Positions 8,243 to 15,959 of a DNA stretch of 64,000 nt are shown one piece after another. Under the pieces are notes generated by a model that saw only the letters and a program-made list of their open reading frames with translations, searched no databases and was not told the origin of the DNA. Positions within the stretch are counted from its first letter, which is position 1. Each line of letters opens with the position of its first letter. Made by a program: the position numbers and the translations under genes. The DNA comes from a virus: positions 1-64,000 of IMG/VR virus record IMGVR_UViG_3300021093_000067; one strand, 5' to 3'.

Positions 8243-8332
8243 AATATTTTCTATTTGTTCTTTTTGTTCGTTTGTGATTATAACATTATTAACACTTAAC
8301 TTAACGTATAAATTACCTACCCCATTACTCAT
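8234..8332 (-). CDS. C-terminal end of DnaJ in a separate frame (split gene)
   Basis: A 32-residue frame starting [14 protein letters not shown] and ending [12 protein letters not shown]. Family knowledge: DnaJ proteins end with a G.GDLYV.v.v pattern, then LT..Q...L..L. This is exactly the piece missing from the main DnaJ frame, which stops after RLIGKGYK. The ATG overlaps the DnaJ stop (ATGA). It may be made by -1 frameshifting, by re-initiation as a separate peptide, or the split may be a one-base mutation or sequencing error. Confidence 0.65.
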   Translation of the reverse strand: MSNGVGNLYVKLSVNNVIITNEQKEQIENILK

Positions 8333-9198
8333 TTATACCCCTTACCAATTAATCTAAGAGGTTTGTCTGTGTCAAAATTTTCAGGTAAATTTATCTTAAG
8401 TGTTCCGTCTGGATGTGGTATTTCTAATTCTTTATTAGTTAAAAAATCAACAACATTCATTTTATAATAATATATTAAATCGTTTTGAGATTTTTCAAAA
8501 TTATTATTTTTAACACAAATAACTTTCAAAATTAAATCTCCTCTACCAAACTTTGGAATTTCGTCACCACTATATTTCATTCTCATAAAATCTCCATTAT
8601 CAACATTTTTAGGAATTTGGACGTTAAACTTTGTGGTGTTTGATACTACTCCATTTCCGTAACAAACCTGACATGGATTTATCAAAAATTCACCAACACC
8701 TTTACAATCCGTACAGGTCGCTTGTATTTGTGTTTTAAAAAAACCAGTACCGACTGTTTGAATGATGAATCCTCTACCTGCACATCTATTACAAGTTTTT
8801 TTATTTCCACCAGTCCCATTACAAGTATTACAAGATTGATTTATATCTACTTCGATTGTTTTTTCAACCCCCTTGTAAGATTCTTCTGCCGTTACAACAA
8901 TATCAACAATTTTATCAGCAGGTTTTGGTTTTCTTCTACCTTGACCCATCATTTCTTCAAATATTGACCCAAAATCAAAGTCACCACCCCCAAAAGGGTT
9001 TTTTCTTTTTGTATCGTAGTTTTGTCTTTTTCTTTCGTCACCTAACACTTCATAAGCTTCAGACAATTCTTTAAATTTTTCCTCACCCTTAGAGTTTACA
9101 TCTGGATGGTATTTCTTACTTAATTTTTTATATGTTTTTTTTATATCGTCTTGTGTTGCGTTTTCGTCAACCTCTAAAATTTGGTAATAGTTTTTCAT
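8329..9198 (-). CDS. dnaJ: DnaJ-type co-chaperone (Hsp40), C-terminus split off
   Basis: 289 residues from the ATG at 9198 ([10 protein letters not shown]). It has a J domain with HPD at 31-33, a Gly/Phe-rich linker (about 68-78, shorter than in cellular DnaJ), four CxxCxGxG zinc repeats (123, 136, 162, 176) and the substrate-binding C-terminal domains. It would recruit host DnaK, perhaps for head or tail assembly. The frame ends in a TGA at GKGYK; the last ~32 family-typical residues follow in the -1 frame (8234-8332). An earlier possible start at 9255 would only add a hydrophobic run overlapping the divergent gene. Confidence 0.9.
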   Translation of the reverse strand: MKNYYQILEVDENATQDDIKKTYKKLSKKYHPDVNSKGEEKFKELSEAYEVLGDERKRQNYDTKRKNPFGGGDFDFGSIFEEMMGQGRRKPKPADKIVDIVVTAEESYKGVEKTIEVDINQSCNTCNGTGGNKKTCNRCAGRGFIIQTVGTGFFKTQIQATCTDCKGVGEFLINPCQVCYGNGVVSNTTKFNVQIPKNVDNGDFMRMKYSGDEIPKFGRGDLILKVICVKNNNFEKSQNDLIYYYKMNVVDFLTNKELEIPHPDGTLKINLPENFDTDKPLRLIGKGYK

Positions 9199-9199
9199 A

Positions 9200-9841
9200 A
9201 TGTCTAATTTTATAATAGTACTTTTTAAAAATAGGAAAAAAAGAAAAATTATCAAACGTTATTCCACAGAAAAAAAAGCAACCGACTTTTATAAAGTTTT
9301 AATAAATAAAAATACAAAAATACTTTTTGATAAAAAAGTAGAAAACGCAACCCCATCTTCATTTCATATTGCTCTTCTAACAAATAAAACAAACGTTCAA
9401 GATACTTTATATTTTGTTGATGATATGGGTCGTAACAACGTTGCAAAGTTGGATAATGAAAATTATGTTTTTTTAAAAATTAACAATTATAAGTTAGAAG
9501 AAAAAATTTATGATTATCAAAGTAAAACTAAAATAGGTTTTGACGAATTTTTAAACACTTATTGTAAAAACAGTGAACTTAAAAACATTTTTACTTTGAA
9601 CAATAAAATTTGTGTTCAGGTAAATGAAGAAATTTCCATTTTTTCAACAAAAGAAATTGAAGAATGTCATAGGTTTTTGGACATTTTAGAAAAATTATTT
9701 TATCAAAACTCAAGAAATGATGCCATTTTTGTAAGGGATGTTTCTATTACCCAAAGAAAATGGGTTTATAATGTTTTAACAGAAAAAGGGCACAGTAAAA
9801 GAAATTTGTACAGACACAAAACTACTTTTTCAAAAAGGTAA
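9200..9841 (+). CDS. Hypothetical protein, 213 aa
   Basis: A plus-strand gene whose ATG is one base away from the divergent DnaJ ATG, so upstream signals for each must lie in the other's coding region. The protein begins [16 protein letters not shown] and continues as a mixed alpha/beta, Lys-rich chain ending in a basic tail ([12 protein letters not shown]). The register of charged and hydrophobic residues is protein-like throughout. No domain was recognised. It overlaps the convergent gene at 9822 by 20 nt. Confidence 0.75.
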   Translation: MSNFIIVLFKNRKKRKIIKRYSTEKKATDFYKVLINKNTKILFDKKVENATPSSFHIALLTNKTNVQDTLYFVDDMGRNNVAKLDNENYVFLKINNYKLEEKIYDYQSKTKIGFDEFLNTYCKNSELKNIFTLNNKICVQVNEEISIFSTKEIEECHRFLDILEKLFYQNSRNDAIFVRDVSITQRKWVYNVLTEKGHSKRNLYRHKTTFSKR

Positions 9842-10043
9842 ACTCTAAATTAGATATTTGAATCACACATTTTTTTTCGTTTTGATTAATCATTAGATGT
9901 TGTAATAGATTAGAAAAGGTGCCCTCATCTAAAGACACCTTTACTTCAACTTTTTCATTTTTTATGAAAGAACTTTCAATTAAATCTGAAACTTGTGCCA
10001 ATTTTTCTAAGTCGTCCCTAAAGCCCTTTTGATTCTCTCCCAT
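9822..10043 (-). CDS. Hypothetical protein, 73 aa
   Basis: A small protein with an N-terminal acidic helix and a C-terminal beta region ([25 protein letters not shown]). It overlaps the 3' end of the preceding gene by 37 nt in another frame. It is not recognised. Confidence 0.6.
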   Translation of the reverse strand: MGENQKGFRDDLEKLAQVSDLIESSFIKNEKVEVKVSLDEGTFSNLLQHLMINQNEKKCVIQISNLEFTFLKK

Positions 10044-10219
10044 AAGGTTAATTTTTTTGTTACGAATATTGTATTCTTTATTTCTGACGGTTTGAAATTC
10101 TTAATTTCTGAAGAAAACTTTTTTTTTAAGTCTTCATTTATCTTGTTGGACTTTTCTACTTCCTCCTTCAGTGATTTCATTTCCTTGAGTAACGGATGTA
10201 AGTTTTTGTTTTGTTCCAT
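10007..10219 (-). CDS. Small coiled-coil protein, 70 aa
   Basis: Heptad-like helix from about residue 8 to 45 (LLKEMKSLKEEVEKSNK), then a basic tail ending LWERIKRALGTT. It starts within the 3' end of the 155-residue gene (86 nt overlap) and its end overlaps the next gene, giving a tightly nested trio. Confidence 0.6.
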   Translation of the reverse strand: MEQNKNLHPLLKEMKSLKEEVEKSNKINEDLKKKFSSEIKNFKPSEIKNTIFVTKKLTLWERIKRALGTT

Positions 10220-10601
10220 TGGTGTTTAAAGTTGTTAATTCGTTAGTGTCAAATTTTAAAGTCCTTAGTGTGTCAATATCACCGCTTTCAAAAATATTTT
10301 TTAGCTCGGTAACTTTTAATTTAAATAATCTTTCTTTTTCTTCTCTCTCTAAATTTGTTGATACAACTAAATCGATAGTTTTTTCAATAATATCAATAAG
10401 AGAAGGATTGTTTTCACAAACAAATGATGTAACTAAGTTCGAATCATTATCTTGATTTTGTAAAATCTCTACACTTTCAGGCGCTTTTTTTAACATTGAC
10501 CATGTTGTTGGAAAAGTCATATCAAAAGTTATATAGTTTCTCAAAACCCTAACTGATTTGAGGTATTTTTCCGTTTTGTTTATAAAGTTGCTATAAATCA
10601 T
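10134..10601 (-). CDS. Hypothetical protein, 155 aa
   Basis: A mostly helical soluble protein; the last ~30 residues (Thr/Gly/Lys-rich) lie in sequence that also encodes the next gene in another frame, so the C-terminus may be shaped by overlap. Its start overlaps the upstream two-helix membrane protein gene by 4 nt. It is not recognised. Confidence 0.65.
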   Translation of the reverse strand: MIYSNFINKTEKYLKSVRVLRNYITFDMTFPTTWSMLKKAPESVEILQNQDNDSNLVTSFVCENNPSLIDIIEKTIDLVVSTNLEREEKERLFKLKVTELKNIFESGDIDTLRTLKFDTNELTTLNTNGTKQKLTSVTQGNEITEGGSRKVQQDK

Positions 10602-10783
10602 AAAATCATTATTAAATAAGTTAATATATATGATATTGATAAACCATAATATAGTTGTTCGTATTTTTTAAACTCATAAGGTATTGGTGGGTTAGAAAAA
10701 ACAGACCGGTAAAAATTGAATACGAATCTTAATAATAGTAATATACAAAAAATAAAACAATATATTAATAGATAATTAATCAT
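10598..10783 (-). CDS. Small two-helix membrane protein, 61 aa
   Basis: Two hydrophobic helices (about residues 3-24 and 47-61) joined by a polar loop with NPPIPYEFKKYEQ. Topology would fit a small hairpin membrane protein; a holin role is possible but unsupported by location. It overlaps the Hc1 gene end by 8 nt. Confidence 0.6.
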   Translation of the reverse strand: MINYLLIYCFIFCILLLLRFVFNFYRSVFSNPPIPYEFKKYEQLYYGLSISYILTYLIMIL

Positions 10784-10958
10784 TCTTTTCTTTTTTGCCG
10801 CTATTTAAAATTTCAGTTCTAAGTATCTGTGATAAACTTTTTAATTGTTGGCAAGTTTTTCTAGCTCTTATACCTGCAGACTTATTTCCATTGTAAAATT
10901 TTGTAGTGTCGACTGATAGTTCTTCAACTAATGCTTTAATTTGTTCTAAAGTTTCCAT
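10776..10958 (-). CDS. Histone H1-like Hc1 protein
   Basis: 60 residues. The core GNKSAGIRARKTCQQLKSL matches the GNKAAGTRARK...L..L signature of the Hc1 family common in Bacteroidetes. Family members are small, basic, nucleoid-associated proteins. In the phage it could bind DNA, act on host nucleoid structure, or travel with packaged DNA; none of this is shown by sequence. It points to Bacteroidetes as the host group, as either an acquired or shared gene. Confidence 0.75.
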   Translation of the reverse strand: METLEQIKALVEELSVDTTKFYNGNKSAGIRARKTCQQLKSLSQILRTEILNSGKKEKND

Positions 10959-11019
10959 TCATAAGTTTTTATTCATTTATTTATTTTCTAATTTAACCAC
11001 TGGTTAAATATTGTAAACA

Positions 11020-11514
11020 CTAGTCTATAAGATTTACAGACCTTTCCAACATCTTATATATTTCTGTAAAAATTTCAATGTCAGATTTACTTTTAGGTGT
11101 GTCTAAATCAAACATTTGATTGAAAAATTTATCAATTGTTTCTTTTACTTTTTCATCTTTTTGGTTATAAAAAGTATCAAAGAAAAAACTTTCGAAAAAA
11201 ATAATGTCTTTATCACTTAAATTGAATTGAATATTTTCTTTTTTAAAACTTTCTACTGTTTTGCTTAAACACCAATTGAAATGTTCTTTATTTTGTTGTT
11301 CTGTCATTCCAATTTTGGTTTCTGTAGGTTCGTTATGGTCATCACCCAAATATGTGATTTTAATTAAACCATAAAAAGAAAAACAAAAATCTCTGAATAG
11401 TTCTGTATACTCTGGTATGATATTATTTGCCAAATACCAAGCAACAACGTCTTCTTTTTCCATTGGTTTGGCTAACCAATCAAAAAAATTCCCCATGTTA
11501 TTAGATAACGACAT
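11020..11514 (-). CDS. Conserved hypothetical phage protein, 164 aa
   Basis: A soluble helical protein beginning MSLSNNMGNFFDWLAKPM, with a central ITYLGDD and a Cys/Trp pair (NWCLSKTVESF). I have the impression of similar proteins in other marine Bacteroidetes-type phages, but know no function. It lies just downstream of the probable internal-head-protein block (11554-13799). Confidence 0.7.
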   Translation of the reverse strand: MSLSNNMGNFFDWLAKPMEKEDVVAWYLANNIIPEYTELFRDFCFSFYGLIKITYLGDDHNEPTETKIGMTEQQNKEHFNWCLSKTVESFKKENIQFNLSDKDIIFFESFFFDTFYNQKDEKVKETIDKFFNQMFDLDTPKSKSDIEIFTEIYKMLERSVNLID

Positions 11515-11553
11515 GGGAAAAATATAACATAAGTTTAATAAAAATGAATTTAA

Positions 11554-13197
11554 TTATTGTGTTTTCCTACTATAACCAATTAAACTTTTCATTTTTTCCA
11601 TTTCAGTGATAACTTCACTACCATTAACTGACTCTAATTTCATCATAATTTTATTAGCGCCCGACTCAGAACCGCTCTTATCTGAAACCACAGGTTGCGG
11701 TGCTTTGTTATAAGCCTTTTTCTTGAGTTTAGCTAAATAATTATTTTTACGTACTTTATCTCTAATGTCGTTAACAGGAGTTTCAACAGCATTTGCCCAC
11801 TTAGGGTTATTTCCTGTTTCAGATGACCCCTTAATGTACTTAGAAACTCTCTCATCGTTTGGTTCGAAAGTATCGTAATCTAAATTCTCTAAAGAAAATG
11901 CGGTATAGTTTGTTATATACTCATCAACAGTCTTAGATGGGACATAAGCCATTTTATCCATTTTAACAAGTTCTCCATTACCTTTGGGAAACCCTTTGGG
12001 TGACATTTCGTATTTACCTTTAGAACCTGTTTTAAGGTAATCTTTCATTTTTTTAACAACACTATCAATATAATCCTTTTCTTGTTTTTTTGATTGTTCA
12101 AGTGAAGATTTTAAGTATGTATCGGCCTTTATTGATTTTTTTCTTTTTTCTTCCATAACAATTGATTCAATTATGTTAATGATTTCACTTTCAGTAAAAA
12201 TTAATCTAGATTCCTCGACTTTTGCTTTACCTTTTCCTGGCCAATCTTTTTTTGCTCTTTTAGCAAAATAAAGTTGTCCCATTTTTTCTCTACTTGAACT
12301 CGGTACTTTTTTGCCCAATCTTTTGAGTTCGGCGTTTCTTTTCTTTAATTTTTTAATTGCTGAATCAACTTCTTCAATAGTCATGTCGGCATATTCACCA
12401 GTTTGTTTTACCTCAACATCTCCTTTCCATTTTTCAGTGATGTAAGATTCTTCAACAGGATATGTTTTACCACCAACCTTAAAAGTTTTATAACCTCTTT
12501 CACGTGCCGATGATAATGCTCCTGAAAATGCGTTACCTTCTTCAACATCTTCTTCTTCTAAATCTAATTCATATAAAGTTTCTTCAACTTCTTTTTTCAT
12601 AGAGCTTAGAGCTTTAAAATCTGCACCTGTAATTTTTCCGTATGGTTTGGCTTTATCAATTTTTCTTCTACCATCCGTAAAACCCTCGTAGTCATCTTCA
12701 TGCATCCAACCATCTGAGATTTCATCCTCACCTGTTTCAGTAACCCCATGTTTTAACTTGTTGGGATACATTTTAGTTTTAAGTTTCCCTATTCTTCCTT
12801 TGTATTTGAAAGTTTCATCCAAACCACCTTTGTCTTTATTATCTTCGTCAGGTGATGGGGCGTTCCACTTATCATCTTCATCATCAAAATCAGAATATTC
12901 ATCTTCCATACCAAGGTACTTATTAATTTTTTTTCTTTTTTCGGGGTTCATGTTGGAAAAATTTAAATCACCAAATAATGGATGTCCGTCATCCATTCCT
13001 CCTAATTCTTGAATATTTCCTTCGTACTTATCTCCACATTCTATACATTCTCCTTCGTACATCTTACTTCCGCACTCTGAGCACATTTGTTTTTTCATGT
13101 CTTTATTTTCAAATATTTTATTTTTTATACTTAAAATCCTTTTATCTAATTCCTCAGATATTATTTGTTTTGTAACGTTTTTTATATAATCATCCAT
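11554..13197 (-). CDS. Putative internal head protein with zinc ribbon, 547 aa
   Basis: N-terminus MDDYIKNVTKQIISE|E fits the capsid-targeting pattern (amphipathic helix ending I-S-E). A zinc ribbon follows: CSEC at about 39-42 and CIEC at about 51-54. There is then a long acidic, low-complexity middle, and a second helical element around residue 340 (ESEIINIIESIVMEE). It ends MEKMKSLIGYSRKTQ, a tail type I associate with unassigned phage structural proteins. It may be a scaffold/core component or packaged protein; no enzyme motif is visible. A TATTTAT box lies 4 nt before the ATG. Confidence 0.7.
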   Translation of the reverse strand: MDDYIKNVTKQIISEELDKRILSIKNKIFENKDMKKQMCSECGSKMYEGECIECGDKYEGNIQELGGMDDGHPLFGDLNFSNMNPEKRKKINKYLGMEDEYSDFDDEDDKWNAPSPDEDNKDKGGLDETFKYKGRIGKLKTKMYPNKLKHGVTETGEDEISDGWMHEDDYEGFTDGRRKIDKAKPYGKITGADFKALSSMKKEVEETLYELDLEEEDVEEGNAFSGALSSARERGYKTFKVGGKTYPVEESYITEKWKGDVEVKQTGEYADMTIEEVDSAIKKLKKRNAELKRLGKKVPSSSREKMGQLYFAKRAKKDWPGKGKAKVEESRLIFTESEIINIIESIVMEEKRKKSIKADTYLKSSLEQSKKQEKDYIDSVVKKMKDYLKTGSKGKYEMSPKGFPKGNGELVKMDKMAYVPSKTVDEYITNYTAFSLENLDYDTFEPNDERVSKYIKGSSETGNNPKWANAVETPVNDIRDKVRKNNYLAKLKKKAYNKAPQPVVSDKSGSESGANKIMMKLESVNGSEVITEMEKMKSLIGYSRKTQ

Positions 13198-13201
13198 ATT
13201 A

Positions 13202-13210
13202 ATAAATATT
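13202..13210 (-). promoter_or_regulatory. AATATTTAT motif, 4 nt upstream of the ATG at 13197
   Basis: Sits in the 32-nt gap between two putative head-protein genes, very close to the start codon. Confidence 0.35.
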
Positions 13211-13229
13211 AGTGTTAAAGAAAAAAACC

Positions 13230-13799
13230 TTAAATATTATCAATAAGGATTTTTAGTATTTTTTCTTCAGTTAAACCAGTTCTATATGAAACATTTATAA
13301 TGGCCTCTTTTAGTTTCGATTTTTTCTTTTTTGGAGTTTTTTTTGTTAGTTTAAAGCCAAAATCACCTGTTTTACTAAAATCTAATGAATTGATATCCCC
13401 TTGGTTACAGTACGGAAAAGTCTTACATTTTTCTTTTGGTTTTACAAACATACCGCCAGGTAGTTGTGTTTTTTTTGATGGCCCCCAATTATCAAGGTTT
13501 TTAGCCAAAAAAGAGGCTCCCTCATAAGAACCTGAAGACGATGCCCCGGTAGCTTCAGTTGCTTCAATTTTTTGACCCTCATCTTCTTCTTCACTAAAAC
13601 TAATTGCCGGTGAAAAACTACCTGCGGAGCTTGCACCCATACCTTCTTTTGGTTCTTTTTTTATTCTTTTATATTCTTTTTTTGCCTTTTCGTCTTTTGA
13701 AAATAAACTAAATATAGGTCTACTGATTGTTGCCGATTTTTCTTGTAAAATTTCTTTGAGTGCGTTTTCTATTAATTTTTCTGGACTTATATTTCTCAT
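13230..13799 (-). CDS. Putative head-targeted protein, 189 aa
   Basis: N-terminus MRNISPEKLIENALKEILQE|K is a helix ending L-Q-E, matching the propeptide pattern. The middle is rich in Gly/Ala/Ser with two related segments (GASSAGSF and GASSSGSY), and the C-terminal third is Lys-rich (KKTPKKKKSK) before a final helix. Basic, low-complexity composition is typical of DNA-associated internal proteins. Function is unknown. Confidence 0.7.
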   Translation of the reverse strand: MRNISPEKLIENALKEILQEKSATISRPIFSLFSKDEKAKKEYKRIKKEPKEGMGASSAGSFSPAISFSEEEDEGQKIEATEATGASSSGSYEGASFLAKNLDNWGPSKKTQLPGGMFVKPKEKCKTFPYCNQGDINSLDFSKTGDFGFKLTKKTPKKKKSKLKEAIINVSYRTGLTEEKILKILIDNI

Positions 13800-13801
13800 A
13801 A

Positions 13802-14053
13802 TTATAATTTTAAATTTTTAATTGTACCGGTCCAATTAGCTCTTTGTCTATAAAGTTCAAAGTAAAATTCAGTGAATGCTTTGGAAATAAACTCAGTAAT
13901 GTCTCCTCTTAACTTCCCTTTTTGAATTTCTTTTTTTATTAATTCAACCATTTGATTTTCAAATTGTTTCAATGTGTTTGAATTAAAAAAGTTTTGTATT
14001 TCTTTTTTTATAATTCTTTCAACTTCTTTTTTATCTGTTTGAGAAAGTGCCAT
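13802..14053 (-). CDS. Hypothetical helical protein, 83 aa
   Basis: A Lys/Glu-rich amphipathic protein (KKEVERIIKKEIQNFF, then VELIKKEIQKG) with an aromatic C-terminus. The ATG overlaps the stop of the upstream membrane-protein gene (TAATG), so they are coupled. Confidence 0.65.
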   Translation of the reverse strand: MALSQTDKKEVERIIKKEIQNFFNSNTLKQFENQMVELIKKEIQKGKLRGDITEFISKAFTEFYFELYRQRANWTGTIKNLKL

Positions 14054-14469
14054 TATTTCATAATACTAAATACCGTTAATGTTGTTATAAGAACCCCACT
14101 AATTATTTGAGTCATTGTATTTCTAACTTTTAATTTTTTAACTTCTTTTCTCAACTCATCATTTTGGTCAGAAATGATTTTAAATTTTTCTTCCGTTTTA
14201 TTAACTATTTCACTGCTTAATGAATCTTTTTCTTTCCAAGTACTAATAGTCTTATCTAAAAAATAAATTTTATTATTTAATTGTTTTATTTCTTCTTTAT
14301 CTAACTTGGATAGTTCTTTTAATCTGTCGTAATCATTAAGGTCCAATAATATTTTTTGCGCAATGCCATATGGTATACATAATTCTGATGTGTCAGTTGG
14401 TTTTATTTTTTGAGTCATCCCAAAAAAACTAACTAACATTATTAGAGTAAGTAAAACAATTTTTTTCAT
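14053..14469 (-). CDS. Coiled-coil envelope protein with N- and C-terminal hydrophobic segments
   Basis: 138 residues: an N-terminal signal-anchor-like segment (KKIVLLTLIMLVSFFG), a long coiled coil (about 45-115), and a C-terminal hydrophobic helix (about 120-137). This layout resembles unimolecular spanins or other envelope-spanning phage proteins. There is no lipobox cysteine after the signal. Together with the next gene (TM plus coiled coil) and the amidase-like gene it suggests a lysis cluster; the lysis role is inferred from context. Confidence 0.65.
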   Translation of the reverse strand: MKKIVLLTLIMLVSFFGMTQKIKPTDTSELCIPYGIAQKILLDLNDYDRLKELSKLDKEEIKQLNNKIYFLDKTISTWKEKDSLSSEIVNKTEEKFKIISDQNDELRKEVKKLKVRNTMTQIISGVLITTLTVFSIMK

Positions 14470-14472
14470 AAT

Positions 14473-14823
14473 TTAAAAGTTATATCTTTTTCTTAACAGA
14501 CTATCCACTTGTTTTTTATCTGCGGTTTTTATTTCTTCTTTTTTTTGTGTGTAATAATTATTTACCTCTTTTTTTTCAATCTTAATGTTCGATATTTTGT
14601 CATCAATTTTATCTATTTTTTGTTGGTAAACATTAAGGGAGTCGTTCAAACTTTTTTGAAGGTTTTTTAATTCTTCAATTTTTTTATTAAGTTGGTCTAT
14701 TTTATACTTGTCTAATTCTGACATTTGTGGTTTTGGAGTTGCCAAATAAACAACAAGGTATAAAACAAGTATCGACAAAATAATACCAACAACCCATTTC
14801 CAATATTTTTTTATATATTCCAT
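14473..14823 (-). CDS. Inner-spanin-like protein: one TM helix plus coiled coil
   Basis: 116 residues: a short cytoplasmic start (MEYIKKYWKW), one TM helix (about 11-30), then a nearly continuous coiled coil to the C-terminus. This N-in, periplasmic coiled-coil layout is that of i-spanins. It lies 3 nt from the gene above, so the two could be partners. No family signature supports this beyond layout. Confidence 0.6.
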   Translation of the reverse strand: MEYIKKYWKWVVGIILSILVLYLVVYLATPKPQMSELDKYKIDQLNKKIEELKNLQKSLNDSLNVYQQKIDKIDDKISNIKIEKKEVNNYYTQKKEEIKTADKKQVDSLLRKRYNF

Positions 14824-14824
14824 A

Positions 14825-15364
14825 CTATTCTTCTTCTGTAAATTTAGTTTTCTTTCTTACTGAAATAATTTTAGCCCATTTACTTTTAAACTTTTCAAAA
14901 AAAGATTTTAACTTAGTTGTTAAATCTACCAATTCTTGGTCTAGTTTTATCATATCTCCATTTATATAAACACCATTATTTTCACCAATAGAATAGAAAA
15001 ACTCAATGTCGGCATCAACTATTTTACCGCTCCACTGCACAGAGTTATTATATACATTTAAAACACCAAAGTCAGAAAGGTCAGACACTTCTGCAACAAA
15101 CTCTTCCATTGTTTCTTGGTAAGATTGTTTTTCATCACTTGTAAGTTCCAAATCTTTTTTATCTTTTCCGTGAAGAGTTAAAAGACCTCCTGATATTCTA
15201 TAGGTTTTGCTTTTGTCTTTTTTAACTTTATCAACATCAATTTCTTTTTCTTCGTCTTGTACGATGTTGTCTTCAATGCTTTTTGCCAAATTTGTGGGGC
15301 CCACTTGTTCTTGTAAAAGTCTTGACCTTTTCAACAACGTTTTAATTTCATCATATTGGTTCAT
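14825..15364 (-). CDS. Putative head-targeted protein, 179 aa
   Basis: N-terminus MNQYDEIKTLLKRSRLLQE|Q ends in L-Q-E, the proposed prohead-protease site. The rest is an acidic alpha/beta protein (YRISGGLLTLHGKDKKDLEL, then a helix and a beta-rich part) with a basic C-terminal helix. Its start overlaps the amidase-like gene by 14 nt. No function was recognised. Confidence 0.7.
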   Translation of the reverse strand: MNQYDEIKTLLKRSRLLQEQVGPTNLAKSIEDNIVQDEEKEIDVDKVKKDKSKTYRISGGLLTLHGKDKKDLELTSDEKQSYQETMEEFVAEVSDLSDFGVLNVYNNSVQWSGKIVDADIEFFYSIGENNGVYINGDMIKLDQELVDLTTKLKSFFEKFKSKWAKIISVRKKTKFTEEE

Positions 15365-15959
15365 ACTCGTTTAATAATTTTTCAAAATTTTTAAAATCAA
15401 AAGAAGGGTTTATATCCTTACAATTAGATATGTGATTACTTTTTGTTGTAACTCCATTGAAGTTTTCAACACCATGTAACTTGACATTTGTTTTTGTTGT
15501 TTGTTTTTTTATGCCAAAGTTTTCACATATATCATGTGTTAATAAAACCAAACTTTCAATTTGTTTTTGACTATAGGGGTCCCAAAAAAATTGGTCTCTC
15601 CATTTTTTTTCAAAAACTTTCTCTTTATAAATATCACCTATCCAGTTTAAATATTGAAGTTCTATTGGTATTTTTTTTAACCAAGTAAGATTTTCTAAAA
15701 CTATTACTATTGAATTTTTATCTAAACTTTGATTGTTCATGAATTTAGAATACGTGTTTGGTTCTGTAACCATAAAAATCTCACCTTTTTTATTTATTAT
15801 ATAATTTGGTAAGTAGGGATTTTTTTTATTATATCTGTTGATTAATGACTGTATATAATTTTTGTAGGGCCTTTTAGTGTCAGCCAATATTATTTGACGT
15901 TTGTTGTCGTTTTGAAACAAGACGTTATATTCTATTAATTTTGAAATTTCCTGTATCAT
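15351..15959 (-). CDS. N-acetylmuramoyl-L-alanine amidase-like protein (zinc ligands degenerate)
   Basis: 202 residues with the Amidase_2/PGRP layout: YIINKKGEIFMV, SIVIVLENLTWL, a Q-starting helix (SQKQIESLVLLTHDIC) and a C-terminal SNHISNCKDINPSFDF. Family enzymes cleave the amide between MurNAc and the stem peptide using a His/His/Cys(Asp) zinc site. Here the first ligand position reads ILADT instead of the usual LHHT, and the third appears to be Asn before Pro-Ser-Phe-Asp; only the His of SNH is kept. It may be a divergent endolysin or a wall-binding protein. The start overlaps the upstream membrane-protein gene by 35 nt. Confidence 0.7.
   Translation of the reverse strand: MIQEISKLIEYNVLFQNDNKRQIILADTKRPYKNYIQSLINRYNKKNPYLPNYIINKKGEIFMVTEPNTYSKFMNNQSLDKNSIVIVLENLTWLKKIPIELQYLNWIGDIYKEKVFEKKWRDQFFWDPYSQKQIESLVLLTHDICENFGIKKQTTKTNVKLHGVENFNGVTTKSNHISNCKDINPSFDFKNFEKLLNEYEPI

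Noticed and set aside
9199-9255. Upstream DnaJ start at 9255
   Set aside because: Adds a hydrophobic leader before the J domain and overlaps the divergent gene; [10 protein letters not shown] at 9198 is the family start.
10598-10783. Holin for the two-helix membrane protein
   Set aside because: It is distant from the amidase/spanin-like cluster and in an operon with Hc1; topology alone is not enough.
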